Positions 9,482 to 18,734 are shown, counted from the first letter of the stretch. The stretch is DNA of 64,000 nt from Demequina oxidasica (GCF_000975115.1 NZ_BBRE01000002.1:356875-420874); one strand, 5' to 3'. Notes: generated from the sequence alone by a model not told the origin. Translations and numbers: made by a program.

Positions 9482-9781
9482 ATGGCAACGGACTATGACG
9501 CACCACGTAAGACGGACGACGAGATCTCCGCAGACTCGATCGAGGAGTTGAAGGCACGCCGTGCCGACAAGTCATCTGGAGTGGTGGATGAAGACGAGGC
9601 GGAAGCCGCTGAGGGATTCGAACTCCCGGGTGCAGACCTGTCGGGCGAGGAGCTGAGCGTTCGCGTTCTCCCGCCCCAGCAGGATGAATTTACGTGCATG
9701 TCTTGCTTCCTCGTTCACCACCGCAGTCAGCTTGCTGAGTTTAAGAATGACCAGCCCATCTGCTCGGAGTGCGCCGCCTAA
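9482..9781 (+). CDS. DUF4193 family protein, zinc-ribbon-like
   Basis: 99 residues, DUF4193, a family conserved in Actinobacteria. It begins MATDYDAPRK and is very acidic. The C-terminus carries two CxxC pairs, CMSC (about residues 72-75) and CSEC (about 94-97), 18 residues apart, which look like a single zinc-binding knuckle. Function unknown; a small zinc-ribbon protein could bind RNA polymerase or nucleic acid, but nothing here shows it. It precedes dut as in Mycobacterium, although the usual DUF3093 membrane protein is missing from between them. The ribosome site GAAGGGAAG sits upstream. Confidence 0.85.
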   Translation: MATDYDAPRKTDDEISADSIEELKARRADKSSGVVDEDEAEAAEGFELPGADLSGEELSVRVLPPQQDEFTCMSCFLVHHRSQLAEFKNDQPICSECAA

Positions 9782-9792
9782 GGGCGAACGTG

Positions 9793-10281
9793 ATGACGAC
9801 GCTTGACGTGCTGATCAGCACGACATCTCCTGACGTGCCGCTGCCCGCGTACGCCCATCCCGGCGACGCGGGCGCGGACATTACGACGCGGATCGACGTG
9901 ACACTCGCGCCGGGAGAACGGGCGACGGTGCCCACAGGCATCAAGATCGCTCTTCCCGACGGATACGTGGCACTTGTCCATCCCCGATCGGGACTCGCCG
10001 CAAAGCACGGCATCACCGTGGTGAATGCGCCGGGAACGGTCGACGCTGCCTATCGGGGTGAGATTGCGGTCACGCTTCTCAATACCGACGCGACCGAGAC
10101 GATGACATTTGCCAAGGGGGATCGGATTGCGCAACTAGTGATCCAACGCGTGGAGCGAGCCGCCTTCGTGGAAGTTGAGCGACTGCCAGGCACTCACCGG
10201 GGTGAGGGTGGATTCGGTTCGACAGGCGGTACCACCGATCCTCAACACAGTGGCGCGGCCAGCGACGCCTCCGCGTCTTAG
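9793..10281 (+). CDS. dut: dUTP diphosphatase (dUTPase)
   Basis: 162 residues, trimeric dUTPase that hydrolyses dUTP to dUMP and pyrophosphate, keeping uracil out of DNA and feeding thymidylate synthesis. All five motifs are in order: HPGDAGAD (1), PRSGLA (2), GTVDAAYRGEI with the catalytic Asp (3), KGDRIAQLVI (4) and the C-terminal RGEGGFGSTG (5), followed by a 20-residue tail. ATG at 9793 lies eight bases after AAGGG; the GTG directly before it (9790) is an alternative. The gene follows the DUF4193 gene by 11 bases. Confidence 0.95.
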   Translation: MTTLDVLISTTSPDVPLPAYAHPGDAGADITTRIDVTLAPGERATVPTGIKIALPDGYVALVHPRSGLAAKHGITVVNAPGTVDAAYRGEIAVTLLNTDATETMTFAKGDRIAQLVIQRVERAAFVEVERLPGTHRGEGGFGSTGGTTDPQHSGAASDASAS

Positions 10282-10289
10282 GTCCTGCG

Positions 10290-10580
10290 ATGACACAGAT
10301 ACCCACCGCGCTTTCGCCTATTTCTGAGGCGCAACCCCGCACGTACGCCAGGGTTGCCGGTCGGATTGTGTGGGTTCAGGTAGAGCCCTCCGACGCTGCG
10401 CCTCGACTCACCGCCCGCATCGAGGATCAGTCGGGACGTCTCGACGCGATTTTCCAGGGTCGCCGCGCGATTGCGGGCATTGAGCCAGGTCGCCGCGTCG
10501 TTCTTGAGGGCCGGATTTGCGAGGCGATTGCGGTTCCCCTCATGTACAACCCCCGCTACGAATTGGTGGCCAGCGCGTGA
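10290..10580 (+). CDS. OB-fold nucleic-acid-binding protein
   Basis: 96 residues, a single OB-fold domain of the type found beside dut in Actinobacteria (Rv2694c-like). The strand pattern YARVAGRIVWVQVEP, LTARIEDQSGRLDAIFQGRR and GRRVVLEGRI matches the OB tRNA/ssDNA-binding fold seen in RecG or DnaE appendages. Role unknown; DNA or RNA binding is inferred from the fold only. ATG at 10290 is eight bases after the dut stop, and its TGA overlaps the start of the DUF3159 gene, so dut, this gene and the next look like one operon. Confidence 0.75.
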   Translation: MTQIPTALSPISEAQPRTYARVAGRIVWVQVEPSDAAPRLTARIEDQSGRLDAIFQGRRAIAGIEPGRRVVLEGRICEAIAVPLMYNPRYELVASA

Positions 10581-11281
10581 GCGATCAGACCGAAGCGAGT
10601 GAACCCTCTGAGACTGGCGGTGCGGCGGCGACTGCCGCACGCGGTGCGCAATTGCTTGGCGGCGAGGACTTTTCCTTCGCCGCGGCCATCGGCGGCCCAC
10701 GCGGCTTCGTCGAGTCAATTCTTCCTGGCCTCGTCTTCGTGGTGGCCTACATCACCGTGGGCGGCTTCCAGGTGCCCGTCATCGCCTCAGTCGTCGTCGT
10801 GGTGGCAATGGTCGCGGCGCGCCTCATTCAGCGCACCCCTGTCACCCAGGCGCTCTCTGGGGTTCTCGGTGTAGCACTGGGCGCCATCTGGGCGTGGCGT
10901 GCCGGTGATGCGGGGGAGTACTTTCTGCCAGGACTGTGGATCAACGCCGCGTATCTTGCCGCTGTGCTGATCACGATGGTGGTGGGCTGGCCCGTCGTGG
11001 GAATCGCAGTGGGTTTGCTACGCGGCCTGGGCATGTCGTGGCGGAAGGACCGCGCGTTGCGTCGACGAATGCAATTCGCGACCGCCGTGCTCGCCGCGAC
11101 TTTCTTGCTTCGCTTAGTGGTGCAGGTGCCTCTCTACATGTCCGACAACGTCGCCGCTCTTGGAACCGCCAAGTTGGCGATGGGAGTGCCGCTATTCGCC
11201 CTTAGTCTGTGGGTGATGTGGCTCCTGGTGGGGTCCGTAGGACGGCCGCAAGAAGTTCAGGATCCGCCTCAGCAGACATGA
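10577..11281 (+). CDS. DUF3159 membrane protein
   Basis: 234 residues, DUF3159 family. A 35-residue polar N-terminus is followed by the conserved FVESILPGLVFVVAY segment and about six hydrophobic helices (about residues 48-66, 68-85, 95-112, 118-145, 170-190, 205-225). Function unknown; the gene is a stable neighbour of the CeoB/CeoC potassium regulators in Actinobacteria. GTG at 10577 overlaps the upstream TGA (GTGA). Its last 80 bases are antisense to the 3' end of ceoC, so the two coding regions overlap tail to tail. Confidence 0.85.
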   Translation: MSDQTEASEPSETGGAAATAARGAQLLGGEDFSFAAAIGGPRGFVESILPGLVFVVAYITVGGFQVPVIASVVVVVAMVAARLIQRTPVTQALSGVLGVALGAIWAWRAGDAGEYFLPGLWINAAYLAAVLITMVVGWPVVGIAVGLLRGLGMSWRKDRALRRRMQFATAVLAATFLLRLVVQVPLYMSDNVAALGTAKLAMGVPLFALSLWVMWLLVGSVGRPQEVQDPPQQT

Positions 11282-11888
11282 CGAATAGCAGCTCGTCGCG
11301 AGCCTCGAGGGTGTCCTCCGGGCTGGGCGAGATTGTGCGGTCGGAACGCATGATGCACGAGAGCACAATTTCACCGGGCCACTGAATCTCGCGGACAAGC
11401 GCGCCTACTACGGGCGACGTCGGGGGCAGCGTGACCTCGACGATTGATGCACCCGACTGGTGGAACGTGAAGACCTTGACCAGGTCGCCCACTGCCACTG
11501 CCTCTTCGACCATGGCGGTCATAATGCGTGGAGTTGAGACCGCGACATCGACGCCCCATTGGGTGTCATACATCCACTCATTGCGCGGGTTGTTGACGCG
11601 CGCAACCGTGCGCGGCACCCCGAATTCGGTCTTAGCGAGGAACGAGATGACTAGATTCGCCTTGTCGTCGCCTGTCGCTGCCACAACAACGTCCATGGTT
11701 TCCACGGCTGCCTCACGGAGCGCTGTGAGCTCACACGCATCTGCGAGCATCCAATCCGCCTCCGCCACTTGGGCGACTCGCATGGCGCTGGGTGAGTGGT
11801 CCATAAGGAGAACCTCGTGTCCGTGCTCCAGGAGATCGCGTGCGATCGAGCGGCCAACGGAGCCTGCTCCAGCGATGAGAACCTTCAC
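11202..11888 (-). CDS. ceoC: TrkA-family potassium channel regulator (CeoC-like)
   Basis: 228 residues. An N-terminal RCK/TrkA-N Rossmann domain with the dinucleotide motif MKVLIAGAGSVGRSIARDL and Asp at the end of strand 2 (LLMDHS) is followed by a TrkA-C-like domain (about 140-215). Such proteins bind NAD(H) or ATP and gate K+ uptake at the membrane. It overlaps ceoB by four bases (ATGA), so the two are co-translated and may form a hetero-oligomer. Its 3' end overlaps the DUF3159 gene by 80 bases. The divergent APC-type permease is the probable transport partner. Confidence 0.9.
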   Translation of the reverse strand: MKVLIAGAGSVGRSIARDLLEHGHEVLLMDHSPSAMRVAQVAEADWMLADACELTALREAAVETMDVVVAATGDDKANLVISFLAKTEFGVPRTVARVNNPRNEWMYDTQWGVDVAVSTPRIMTAMVEEAVAVGDLVKVFTFHQSGASIVEVTLPPTSPVVGALVREIQWPGEIVLSCIMRSDRTISPSPEDTLEARDELLFVMSAEADPELLAAVLRTPPGATSPTD

Positions 11889-12550
11889 GCCTTCACCGTC
11901 CTAGGACGTGCCAAGACGCGCTCGGCGTCCTTGGTCACAGCGTCCGGAACGATGAAGTACACCTCATCGCCGGATTGCAGGAGCGATTCGACGTCTGGAA
12001 GGGTTGCTTCGCCAAACCGCACGACGTAAGCGACTCGACAACCGGAAGCCTCCTCGACCGAGGTGAGCGAGTGGCCCACCCAGCTCTGATGCGGCGCGAG
12101 GCGGCGCAGTGACACTCCAGCGGCAGGGTCGACAAACTCAGCGTCGGTGACTCCCGGGAGCAGGCGGGACACGATCTGAGACGTCGTCCACGGCACTGGT
12201 GCGACGGTCGGAATTCCCAGGCGGCGGTACACATCGGCGCGTCCGGAGTCCGAAATTCGCGCGACCACGTTCTCCACCCCGTAGGTCTCGCGGACTACCC
12301 GCGCGGCGAGGATGTTCGAGTTGTCACCATCGGAAACCGCGGCAAACGCGTACGCATCCTCGACCCCCGCGGAGACGAGCGTCTCGCGGTCAAAGCCGAT
12401 ACCGGTGATCTTCTGACCTTGGAAAGATGAGGGGAGTCGGCGGAAAGCGTCACCCGTGCGGTCAATGACGGCGACGGAGTGACCCCGTGCCTCAAATTCT
12501 TCCGCTAACGAGGACCCTGTTCGGCCGCAACCCATAATGACTATATGCAC
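11885..12550 (-). CDS. ceoB: TrkA-family potassium channel regulator (CeoB-like)
   Basis: 221 residues, same layout as CeoC: TrkA-N domain with MGCGRTGSSLAEEFEARG and the acidic strand-2 end VAVIDRT, then TrkA-C domain (about 135-210). Start is GTG at 12550; the in-frame ATG five codons on would break the first Rossmann strand. First gene of the ceoB-ceoC pair and head-to-head with the permease gene at 12592, leaving only about 41 bases for both promoters. Expected to sense NAD(H)/nucleotide and regulate K+ uptake. Confidence 0.9.
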   Translation of the reverse strand: MHIVIMGCGRTGSSLAEEFEARGHSVAVIDRTGDAFRRLPSSFQGQKITGIGFDRETLVSAGVEDAYAFAAVSDGDNSNILAARVVRETYGVENVVARISDSGRADVYRRLGIPTVAPVPWTTSQIVSRLLPGVTDAEFVDPAAGVSLRRLAPHQSWVGHSLTSVEEASGCRVAYVVRFGEATLPDVESLLQSGDEVYFIVPDAVTKDAERVLARPRTVKA

Positions 12551-12591
12551 GAGAACCCACGCTATACCCGTTACGCCTAGGATTGTGCGAC
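12551..12591. promoter_or_regulatory. Compact divergent promoter region, ceoB and APC permease
   Basis: Only 41 bases separate the two start codons. On the plus strand TAGGAT (12578-12583) is a good -10 box eight bases before the GTG at 12592, which would give an almost leaderless transcript. On the minus strand TATAGC/TAGCGT-like sequence lies in the same interval. The two promoters must overlap, which suggests coordinated control. Confidence 0.45.
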
Positions 12592-14469
12592 GTGCGACAG
12601 TTTCTCGAAAGGCTCAAGGCTCTCGTCTTCGGACGACCCATCGCGACTGACCGCGCGCGCCCAATTATTTTGCGGACGCGACTGGCACTTCCAGTGTTCG
12701 GCGCGGGCATCGTTTCCGCCGTGGCCTATGCGCCCGATGCGGTTCTCGATGCGCTCCGACGAGGCAGTCAGCAGAGTGCGATGCTCGCCATGGCAATCGG
12801 CGTGTTGGCGATCCTGTTGCTCCTGGGATTTGCCTATCGCTCCAACGTTCACCAGCGCCCCGACGAATTGGGCGATTACGGCCTGGTTCGCGACAAACTG
12901 GGCGCGCAGGCCGGCGTCATTACCGGATCCGCGCTGCTCATTGACTATCTATTCACCGTAGCTGTCTCTGTCGCAGCGCTCGCGCACTTCCTGCGCTACC
13001 TGGTGCCGTGGGCAAACGACTGGCACACCGTGATCGCCGTGGGCGCCATCGGATTGATGACCCTCGCGGCGTTGAGAGGGATCCGTGACCGTGCCCGCAT
13101 CCTGCTGCTCGTGTTCTTTGGTTTCCTTGCCATCATCGCACTCGTGGTGACGTTCGGGATTGTGCGCCACACGGACTCCATCCTCGCCCCCATCGAGGCT
13201 GCAGCACCCACCACCATGACCGTACTTTTCGCGTACGCCGGCGCCATCGCCTCCGGTGCGGTGATGGTGACTGGAATCGAGCACCTCGCCTCGGCGGGGC
13301 CGTATCACGCCGAGCCCCGCGGCAAGCGAGCCGGCAGGACTTTGCTGATTGCTGTGGCGGCGGCGGGAGCCGCCTTCTTTGGTGTCTCATGGCTGGTGTG
13401 GTCGTACCGCGTAACCGGCTGGACCGATGGTCCGGTGCTGCTGCAAGCCGCCGAACGTGCCTTCGGCTCAACGTGGGTGCTGTGGATCGTCGCCCTTGCT
13501 GCCGTGGCAATCCTGTACGCCGCGGCATCGGCCGTCTTCAAACGTTTCGCTAATCTGACCTCACTGTTGGCGCGCGACTCTTACCTTCCCCGCCAGCTCG
13601 CGACGCGCAATGACCGGCTGGTCTTCCGTGGCAGCGTGTTGCTGGTCGGCGTGCTATCCGCGATCCTGGTGATTGCCGTCGACGCTCGCCTCGATCAACT
13701 CATTCACATGTATGTGATCGGCGTTTTCACCTCGATTGTGCTGAGCCAGCTCGCCATGGTGAAGCTATTCGACGGCAAGCTCGCGCTGGAACCGGCTGGC
13801 AAGGCGCGCACGCGGATGGCGTTCACTCGTGTCCTTCACTGGGTGGCGACAGTCGTAGCGGCGACCGTGCTCGCAGTGGTCGCGATCTTTAACTTCCTCA
13901 ACGGCGCCTGGGTGGCGTTGCTGCTGATCGTGGTCCTCGTCGTCATGATGCGGGCTATCAAGAGTCACTACAGCCATGTCGCTGCCGACCTCAAGATCGT
14001 GCCAGGCGACCACACCTCGGCGCTTCCGAGTGCTACCCACGGGATCGTGCTCGTGACCCAACTGAATCGGCCCGTCCTGCGCACGCTCGCCTACGCGAAG
14101 GCCGCGCGCCACTCGTCGCTCGAGGCAGTCTCTGTCCGCGTGGAGGCGAACGCCGCGACGGAACTGCAGAATTCGTGGGGCAAGCTCACCGCCGGAGTTC
14201 CGCTGGTGATCCTCGATTCCCCGTACCGCGACGTAGTGGGGCCAGTCATGGAATACGTCCGTTCCATTCACCGCGACAGCCCTCGCGATGTGGTGGTGGT
14301 GTACGTGCCTGAGTTCATCGTGGGACGCTGGTGGGAGCGATTCCTGCACAACCGGTCGACGGTACGCCTGCGGTCGCTGCTCTTGCACATGCCGGGTGTG
14401 GTGGTTGCCGCCGTGCCCTGGCACCTTGAATCAGCGCAAAGTGCGCGCGAAGACGCCCAACGCGGCTAG
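12592..14469 (+). CDS. APC-superfamily permease, probable potassium uptake protein
   Basis: 625 residues. About twelve hydrophobic helices lie between residues 28 and 440, with the APC fold entry LALPVFGAGIVSAVAYAPDAVL. A soluble C-terminal domain of about 170 residues follows (from SHYSHVAADLKIVPGD), resembling a universal-stress-type alpha/beta domain. This size and layout match the KimA-type K+/H+ symporter family and the Mycobacterium Rv2690c neighbour of ceoB/ceoC. K+ as substrate is inferred from the neighbouring TrkA-type regulators; an amino acid remains possible. GTG at 12592 with AGGA nine bases upstream is preferred over the TTG at 12583. Confidence 0.8.
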   Translation: MRQFLERLKALVFGRPIATDRARPIILRTRLALPVFGAGIVSAVAYAPDAVLDALRRGSQQSAMLAMAIGVLAILLLLGFAYRSNVHQRPDELGDYGLVRDKLGAQAGVITGSALLIDYLFTVAVSVAALAHFLRYLVPWANDWHTVIAVGAIGLMTLAALRGIRDRARILLLVFFGFLAIIALVVTFGIVRHTDSILAPIEAAAPTTMTVLFAYAGAIASGAVMVTGIEHLASAGPYHAEPRGKRAGRTLLIAVAAAGAAFFGVSWLVWSYRVTGWTDGPVLLQAAERAFGSTWVLWIVALAAVAILYAAASAVFKRFANLTSLLARDSYLPRQLATRNDRLVFRGSVLLVGVLSAILVIAVDARLDQLIHMYVIGVFTSIVLSQLAMVKLFDGKLALEPAGKARTRMAFTRVLHWVATVVAATVLAVVAIFNFLNGAWVALLLIVVLVVMMRAIKSHYSHVAADLKIVPGDHTSALPSATHGIVLVTQLNRPVLRTLAYAKAARHSSLEAVSVRVEANAATELQNSWGKLTAGVPLVILDSPYRDVVGPVMEYVRSIHRDSPRDVVVVYVPEFIVGRWWERFLHNRSTVRLRSLLLHMPGVVVAAVPWHLESAQSAREDAQRG

Positions 14470-14483
14470 GAACGAGACACTAC

Positions 14484-15701
14484 GTGAGCACCATTCGACT
14501 GACCATTGGCAGCCCCGCGCACGGAGGCCACTGTGTCGCCCGGCACGATGGCCGGGTCATCTTTGTGCGCCACACGTTGCCGGGCGAGGTGGTCGAGGCG
14601 GAACTCACCGAGTCCGCTGACGATGCCACGTTCTGGCGAGCCGATGCTGTGGAGATTTTGGAGGCGTCGCCCGATCGCGTTGCCTCCGTCTGGGCAGAGG
14701 CGGGGCCTGGTGGTGTCGGTGGGGGAGAGCTGGCACACGTCTCGCTTGAGGGCCAGCGCGCCTGGAAGTTTGCTGTCGTGAAGGAATCCTTCGAGCGTTT
14801 CGCGAACCAAGATTTCCCCGGGGTCGTGAGCGCCGCACCCAGCGACGCCGAGCGCGGCGGACTCGGGTGGCGCACCCGGGTGGGCGCCATCGGTGACGTT
14901 GAGGGACGCGCTGCGATGCACCCGTTCCGCTCCAAGTCGATCGCCACACTGACCGCAATGCCGCTCGCAGTACCCGCCGCCGAAGAGGCACTGCTGAACC
15001 AACGCTTCCCGGGTGGAAGCAAGATTCAGGTAGTGGTGCCGGCCGACGGCGAGGCTCGCACCCTCGTAGACGGCGTGCGCTGGAACGGCGGCCGGCGCGA
15101 CAAGCGAGACAACGCACCCGCGAGCGTGAACGAGCGAGTCACCGTTGACGGACAGACGTACGAGTACCGCGTGGCGACCGGTGGCTTCTGGCAGGTACAC
15201 ACGGACGCCCCCGAAACCATGATTCGCGAAGTGCTGCGCCGGGTGGGTGACGCCCCCGCAGCGTGGGATCTATACGCCGGTGCCGGACTATTCTCGCTTG
15301 CGCTCGCGACGGCGGGCAAGCGTGTCATCTCGGTCGAGGAGGACGAGACCGCGTCCAAGAACGCGCGCCGGAACCTGCACAGTTTTGAGGGTGCGACGGT
15401 GCTCAACGGAGATGTGCGCAAGACGTTGTCCGCGTCCCTGACCGATCCTGCTCTCGCGCTCGGTGACGACGCAGCCGTCGTGCTGGACCCGCCGCGATCG
15501 GGAGCCGGCAAGGCGACTATTGAGCGCATCGTCGACCTGAACGCCGCCCGAATTGTGTACGTGGCTTGCGACCCCGTCGCGTTGGCCCGCGACACGGCGT
15601 TGCTTGCGGAGCGCGGCTACGTATTGGCCGGTGCTGAGGCATTTGATCTGTTCCCCATGACTCACCACATCGAGGCGATTGCGACGTTTGAACGGTCGTA
15701 G
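14484..15701 (+). CDS. TrmA/RumA-like class I SAM-dependent RNA methyltransferase
   Basis: 405 residues. An N-terminal TRAM-like OB domain (about 1-60) precedes the methyltransferase core: DLYAGAGLFSLAL (SAM binding, about 262), VLDPPRSGAG (about 335) and YVACDPVALARD with the catalytic cysteine (about 357). It should make 5-methyluridine in tRNA or rRNA. In RumA the 4Fe-4S cluster uses a CGGC motif before QLQHLSYEAQ; here the matching stretch reads GVGGGELAHVSLEGQ, so the cluster cysteines are gone, as in other actinobacterial members. GTG at 14484 follows the permease by 14 bases, so the two are probably co-transcribed. The exact target nucleotide is unknown. Confidence 0.85.
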   Translation: MSTIRLTIGSPAHGGHCVARHDGRVIFVRHTLPGEVVEAELTESADDATFWRADAVEILEASPDRVASVWAEAGPGGVGGGELAHVSLEGQRAWKFAVVKESFERFANQDFPGVVSAAPSDAERGGLGWRTRVGAIGDVEGRAAMHPFRSKSIATLTAMPLAVPAAEEALLNQRFPGGSKIQVVVPADGEARTLVDGVRWNGGRRDKRDNAPASVNERVTVDGQTYEYRVATGGFWQVHTDAPETMIREVLRRVGDAPAAWDLYAGAGLFSLALATAGKRVISVEEDETASKNARRNLHSFEGATVLNGDVRKTLSASLTDPALALGDDAAVVLDPPRSGAGKATIERIVDLNAARIVYVACDPVALARDTALLAERGYVLAGAEAFDLFPMTHHIEAIATFERS

Positions 15702-15725
15702 CCGGGCATAGTTGGCCGCAAAAAA

Positions 15726-15759
15726 CGCTGCCTTCATCCAGATAGGATGGATGGCAGCG
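15726..15759 (+). promoter_or_regulatory. Hairpin in the acnA leader or intergenic terminator
   Basis: CGCTGCC (15726-15732) pairs with GGCAGCG (15753-15759) and CATCC (15735-15739) with GGATG (15745-15749), with a small internal loop (TT opposite GAT) and the apical loop AGATA. The hairpin ends eight bases before the acnA ribosome site GGAGGAAG. There is no T run after it on the plus strand, so it may be a leader structure of acnA, a weak terminator of the methyltransferase gene, or both. A -10-like TAGGAT (15743-15748) lies within it. Confidence 0.5.
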
Positions 15760-15777
15760 AACTAAACGGAGGAAGAC

Positions 15778-18612
15778 ATGAGCGAGAACACACTCGGAGC
15801 TAAGGCCACGCTGGACGTGGAAGGTAAGGAATACGAGATTTACCGGCTGAATGCGGTGCCGGGGCTCGAGAAGTTGCCCTACTCGCTCAAGGTTCTCGCT
15901 GAGGCACTCCTGCGCACCGAGGACGGTGCGAACATCACAGCCGAGCACGTCCAGGCGCTTGCCGAGTGGGACCCCAAGGCCAACCCAGATACCGAAATAC
16001 AGTTCACCCCCGCACGTGTGGTCATGCAGGACTTCACTGGCGTTCCTTGTGTCGTCGACCTAGCAACCATGCGCGAGGCCGTCGCGGAACTTGGCGGCGA
16101 CCCCACCATCATCAACCCGCTCGCGCCGGCAGAGATGGTCATCGACCACTCCGTGGTTATTGACGTCTTTGGCCGTAGCGACGCGCTTCAGCGCAACACC
16201 GACAAGGAATACGAGCGCAACCGTGAGCGCTACCAGTTCCTGCGTTGGGGTCAGACCGCGTTCGACAATTTCAAGGTGGTCCCCCCGGGAACCGGAATCG
16301 TCCACCAGGTCAACCTGGAGCACCTCGCGCGCGGCGTGATGACGGCTGACGTTGACGGCGTGACCAGGGCCTACCCTGACTCCTGCGTCGGTACCGACTC
16401 GCACACCACCATGATCAACGGCCTGGGCGTCCTGGGTTGGGGTGTGGGTGGCATCGAGGCCGAGGCTGCAATGCTCGGCCAGCCCGTCTCCATGCTGATT
16501 CCCAAGGTTGTCGGCTTCAAGCTCAGCGGAAAGATTCCCGCGACGGCCACTGCCACCGACGTGGTGCTGACCATCACGCAGATGCTCCGCGAGCACGGCG
16601 TAGTCGGTAAGTTCGTCGAATTCTACGGGGAGGGCGTGGGGGCTGTCCCGCTCGCCAACCGCGCCACCATCGGCAACATGTCTCCCGAGTTCGGCTCGAC
16701 CGCCGCAATGTTCCCCATCGACGGCGTCACGATCGACTACCTGAAGCTCACCGGTCGGTCCGATGACCAGGTCGCGCTCGTCGAGGCGTACGCCAAGGAA
16801 CAGGGCATGTGGCACGACCCGTCCGCGGACGGCTACGTCGAGCCAGTGTTCTCCGAGTACCTCGAACTGGATCTTGGCACCGTTGTGCCGTCCATCGCCG
16901 GACCCAAGCGCCCGCAGGACCGCATCGAACTCACCGACGCGAAGAACTCGTTCGGCCACGCGGTGCTGAACTACGCCAAGCACGAGGCTCAGGAGACCCG
17001 CGGCCTCGATGAGTCGGTAGAGGAGACGTTCCCCGCATCGGACCCGATCGCAGCAGAGGCTCACGCGGGCGACGAGCCGGAACCGCGCGATCCCCGCGAG
17101 GGTGTCCCGGCTGGCCGTCCGAGCAAGCGCACCGCGCTGACCATGGCGGACGGCACCAAGACGGAACTTGACCACGGCGCCGTGGTGATCGCCTCGATCA
17201 CGTCCTGCACCAACACGTCAAACCCATCCGTGATGCTGGCCGCCGGGCTGCTCGCTCGCAACGCCAACGCCAAGGGTCTGAACGTCAAGCCTTGGGTGAA
17301 GACGTCGATGGCGCCCGGCTCTAAGGTCGTCACCGACTACTACGAGAAGGCCGGGCTGTGGCCTGACCTCGAGGCACTCGGCTACCACCTGGTGGGTTAC
17401 GGCTGCACCACGTGCATCGGTAACTCGGGTCCGCTGCCTGCGGAGGTCTCCGCGGCCGTCAACGAGGCAGACCTCGCGGTCGTCTCGGTGCTGTCAGGCA
17501 ACCGCAATTTCGAGGGTCGTATCAACCCCGACGTGAAGATGAACTACCTGGCATCCCCGCCGCTCGTCATCGCCTACGCGCTGGCCGGCACCATGGACTT
17601 TGATTTCGAGACCGAGGCGCTTGGCCAGGACAACGAGGGCAACGACGTGTTCCTGCGCGACATCTGGCCTGACCAGTCCGAGGTGGACCAGATTGTTGGC
17701 TCGTCCATCACCGAGGCGATGTTCGAAAAGGGCTACTCCGACGTCTTTGCAGGCGACGAGCGTTGGCAGACGCTTCCCACCCCCGACGGCAAGACTTTCG
17801 AGTGGGAGGACGACAGCACCTACGTGCGTAAGCCCCCATACTTCGAGGGCATGTCGATGGAGCCCGCGCGCGTCAAGGACATCACCGGGGCACGCGTGCT
17901 TGCGTTGCTTGGCGACTCCGTGACGACCGATCACATCTCGCCTGCAGGCGCGATTAAGGTCGACAGCCCCGCCGGCAAGTACCTCGACGACAACGGCGTG
18001 GAGCGCAAGGACTTCAACTCGTATGGCTCGCGTCGCGGCAACCACGAGGTCATGATCCGCGGCACGTTCGCGAACATCCGCTTGCGCAACCTGCTGCTCG
18101 CCGACAAGAACGACGGTGCCGGCGTTGAGGGTGGCTTCACCTTCAACTTCCTCAGCCAGGAGCAGGACACCATTTACGACGCCGCACAGGCCTACGCGGC
18201 TGCGGAGGTTCCATTGGTGGTGCTCGCCGGCAAGGAGTACGGCTCCGGTTCGTCGCGCGACTGGGCGGCCAAGGGTACTTCCCTGTTGGGCGTTCGCGCC
18301 GTCATCACGGAGAGCTTTGAGCGCATTCACCGCTCGAACTTGATCGGTATGGGCGTCCTCCCGCTTCAGTTCCCGGAGGGACAGTCTGCTGCGTCGCTCG
18401 GGCTCGACGGCTCCGAGACCTTTGACATCGATGGTGTCAGCGCAATCAGCGACGGCGCACACCCGCGTGCAATGACGGTAAGGGCGACCAAGGCCGACGG
18501 CTCGGTTGTCGACTTCGAGGCCGTGGTGCGTATCGACACCCCCGGCGAGGCGGACTATTTCCGCAACGGCGGTATCTTGCAGTACGTGCTGCGCTCGCTC
18601 GTTAAGCAGTAG
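15778..18612 (+). CDS. acnA: Aconitate hydratase (AcnA/IRP1 type)
   Basis: 944 residues, TCA-cycle enzyme converting citrate to isocitrate through cis-aconitate in the cytosol. The 4Fe-4S ligands are Cys477 (SCTNTSN), Cys543 and Cys546 ([10 protein letters not shown]). Substrate-site motifs include GTDSHTTM (about 203-210) and the swivel-domain [16 protein letters not shown] (about 818-833). A charged, probably flexible insert rich in Glu, Pro and Ala (about residues 415-460, containing FPASDP) lies before the Cys477 motif, as in other actinobacterial aconitases. A strong GGAGGAAG ribosome site precedes the ATG. The gene stands between the TrmA-like gene and dxs and ends at a strong terminator. 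A leader hairpin may regulate it. Confidence 0.97.
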   Translation: MSENTLGAKATLDVEGKEYEIYRLNAVPGLEKLPYSLKVLAEALLRTEDGANITAEHVQALAEWDPKANPDTEIQFTPARVVMQDFTGVPCVVDLATMREAVAELGGDPTIINPLAPAEMVIDHSVVIDVFGRSDALQRNTDKEYERNRERYQFLRWGQTAFDNFKVVPPGTGIVHQVNLEHLARGVMTADVDGVTRAYPDSCVGTDSHTTMINGLGVLGWGVGGIEAEAAMLGQPVSMLIPKVVGFKLSGKIPATATATDVVLTITQMLREHGVVGKFVEFYGEGVGAVPLANRATIGNMSPEFGSTAAMFPIDGVTIDYLKLTGRSDDQVALVEAYAKEQGMWHDPSADGYVEPVFSEYLELDLGTVVPSIAGPKRPQDRIELTDAKNSFGHAVLNYAKHEAQETRGLDESVEETFPASDPIAAEAHAGDEPEPRDPREGVPAGRPSKRTALTMADGTKTELDHGAVVIASITSCTNTSNPSVMLAAGLLARNANAKGLNVKPWVKTSMAPGSKVVTDYYEKAGLWPDLEALGYHLVGYGCTTCIGNSGPLPAEVSAAVNEADLAVVSVLSGNRNFEGRINPDVKMNYLASPPLVIAYALAGTMDFDFETEALGQDNEGNDVFLRDIWPDQSEVDQIVGSSITEAMFEKGYSDVFAGDERWQTLPTPDGKTFEWEDDSTYVRKPPYFEGMSMEPARVKDITGARVLALLGDSVTTDHISPAGAIKVDSPAGKYLDDNGVERKDFNSYGSRRGNHEVMIRGTFANIRLRNLLLADKNDGAGVEGGFTFNFLSQEQDTIYDAAQAYAAAEVPLVVLAGKEYGSGSSRDWAAKGTSLLGVRAVITESFERIHRSNLIGMGVLPLQFPEGQSAASLGLDGSETFDIDGVSAISDGAHPRAMTVRATKADGSVVDFEAVVRIDTPGEADYFRNGGILQYVLRSLVKQ

Positions 18613-18643
18613 TCGCACCGGTTTAGTTAGGCGACATACTTCG

Positions 18644-18675
18644 GTTCGCCGCCACCCGACCGGGTGGCGGCGAAC
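18644..18675 (+). terminator. Rho-independent-type terminator after acnA
   Basis: A perfect 14-bp GC-rich stem (left arm 18644-18657, right arm 18662-18675) with the 4-base loop GACC, followed by GTTGTCTTT. It lies 31 bases after the acnA stop and separates acnA from dxs. Confidence 0.75.
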
Positions 18676-18734
18676 GTTGTCTTTAATGCGAACCACACGT
18701 CGTACAGTGGAAAGACGCCAGGTAAGGAGGCACG

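Noticed and set aside
16060..18696. Long antisense frames (371 and 400 residues) across acnA
   Set aside because: Shadows of strong codon bias in acnA; compositions are atypical (rich in His, Val, Arg) with no motifs.
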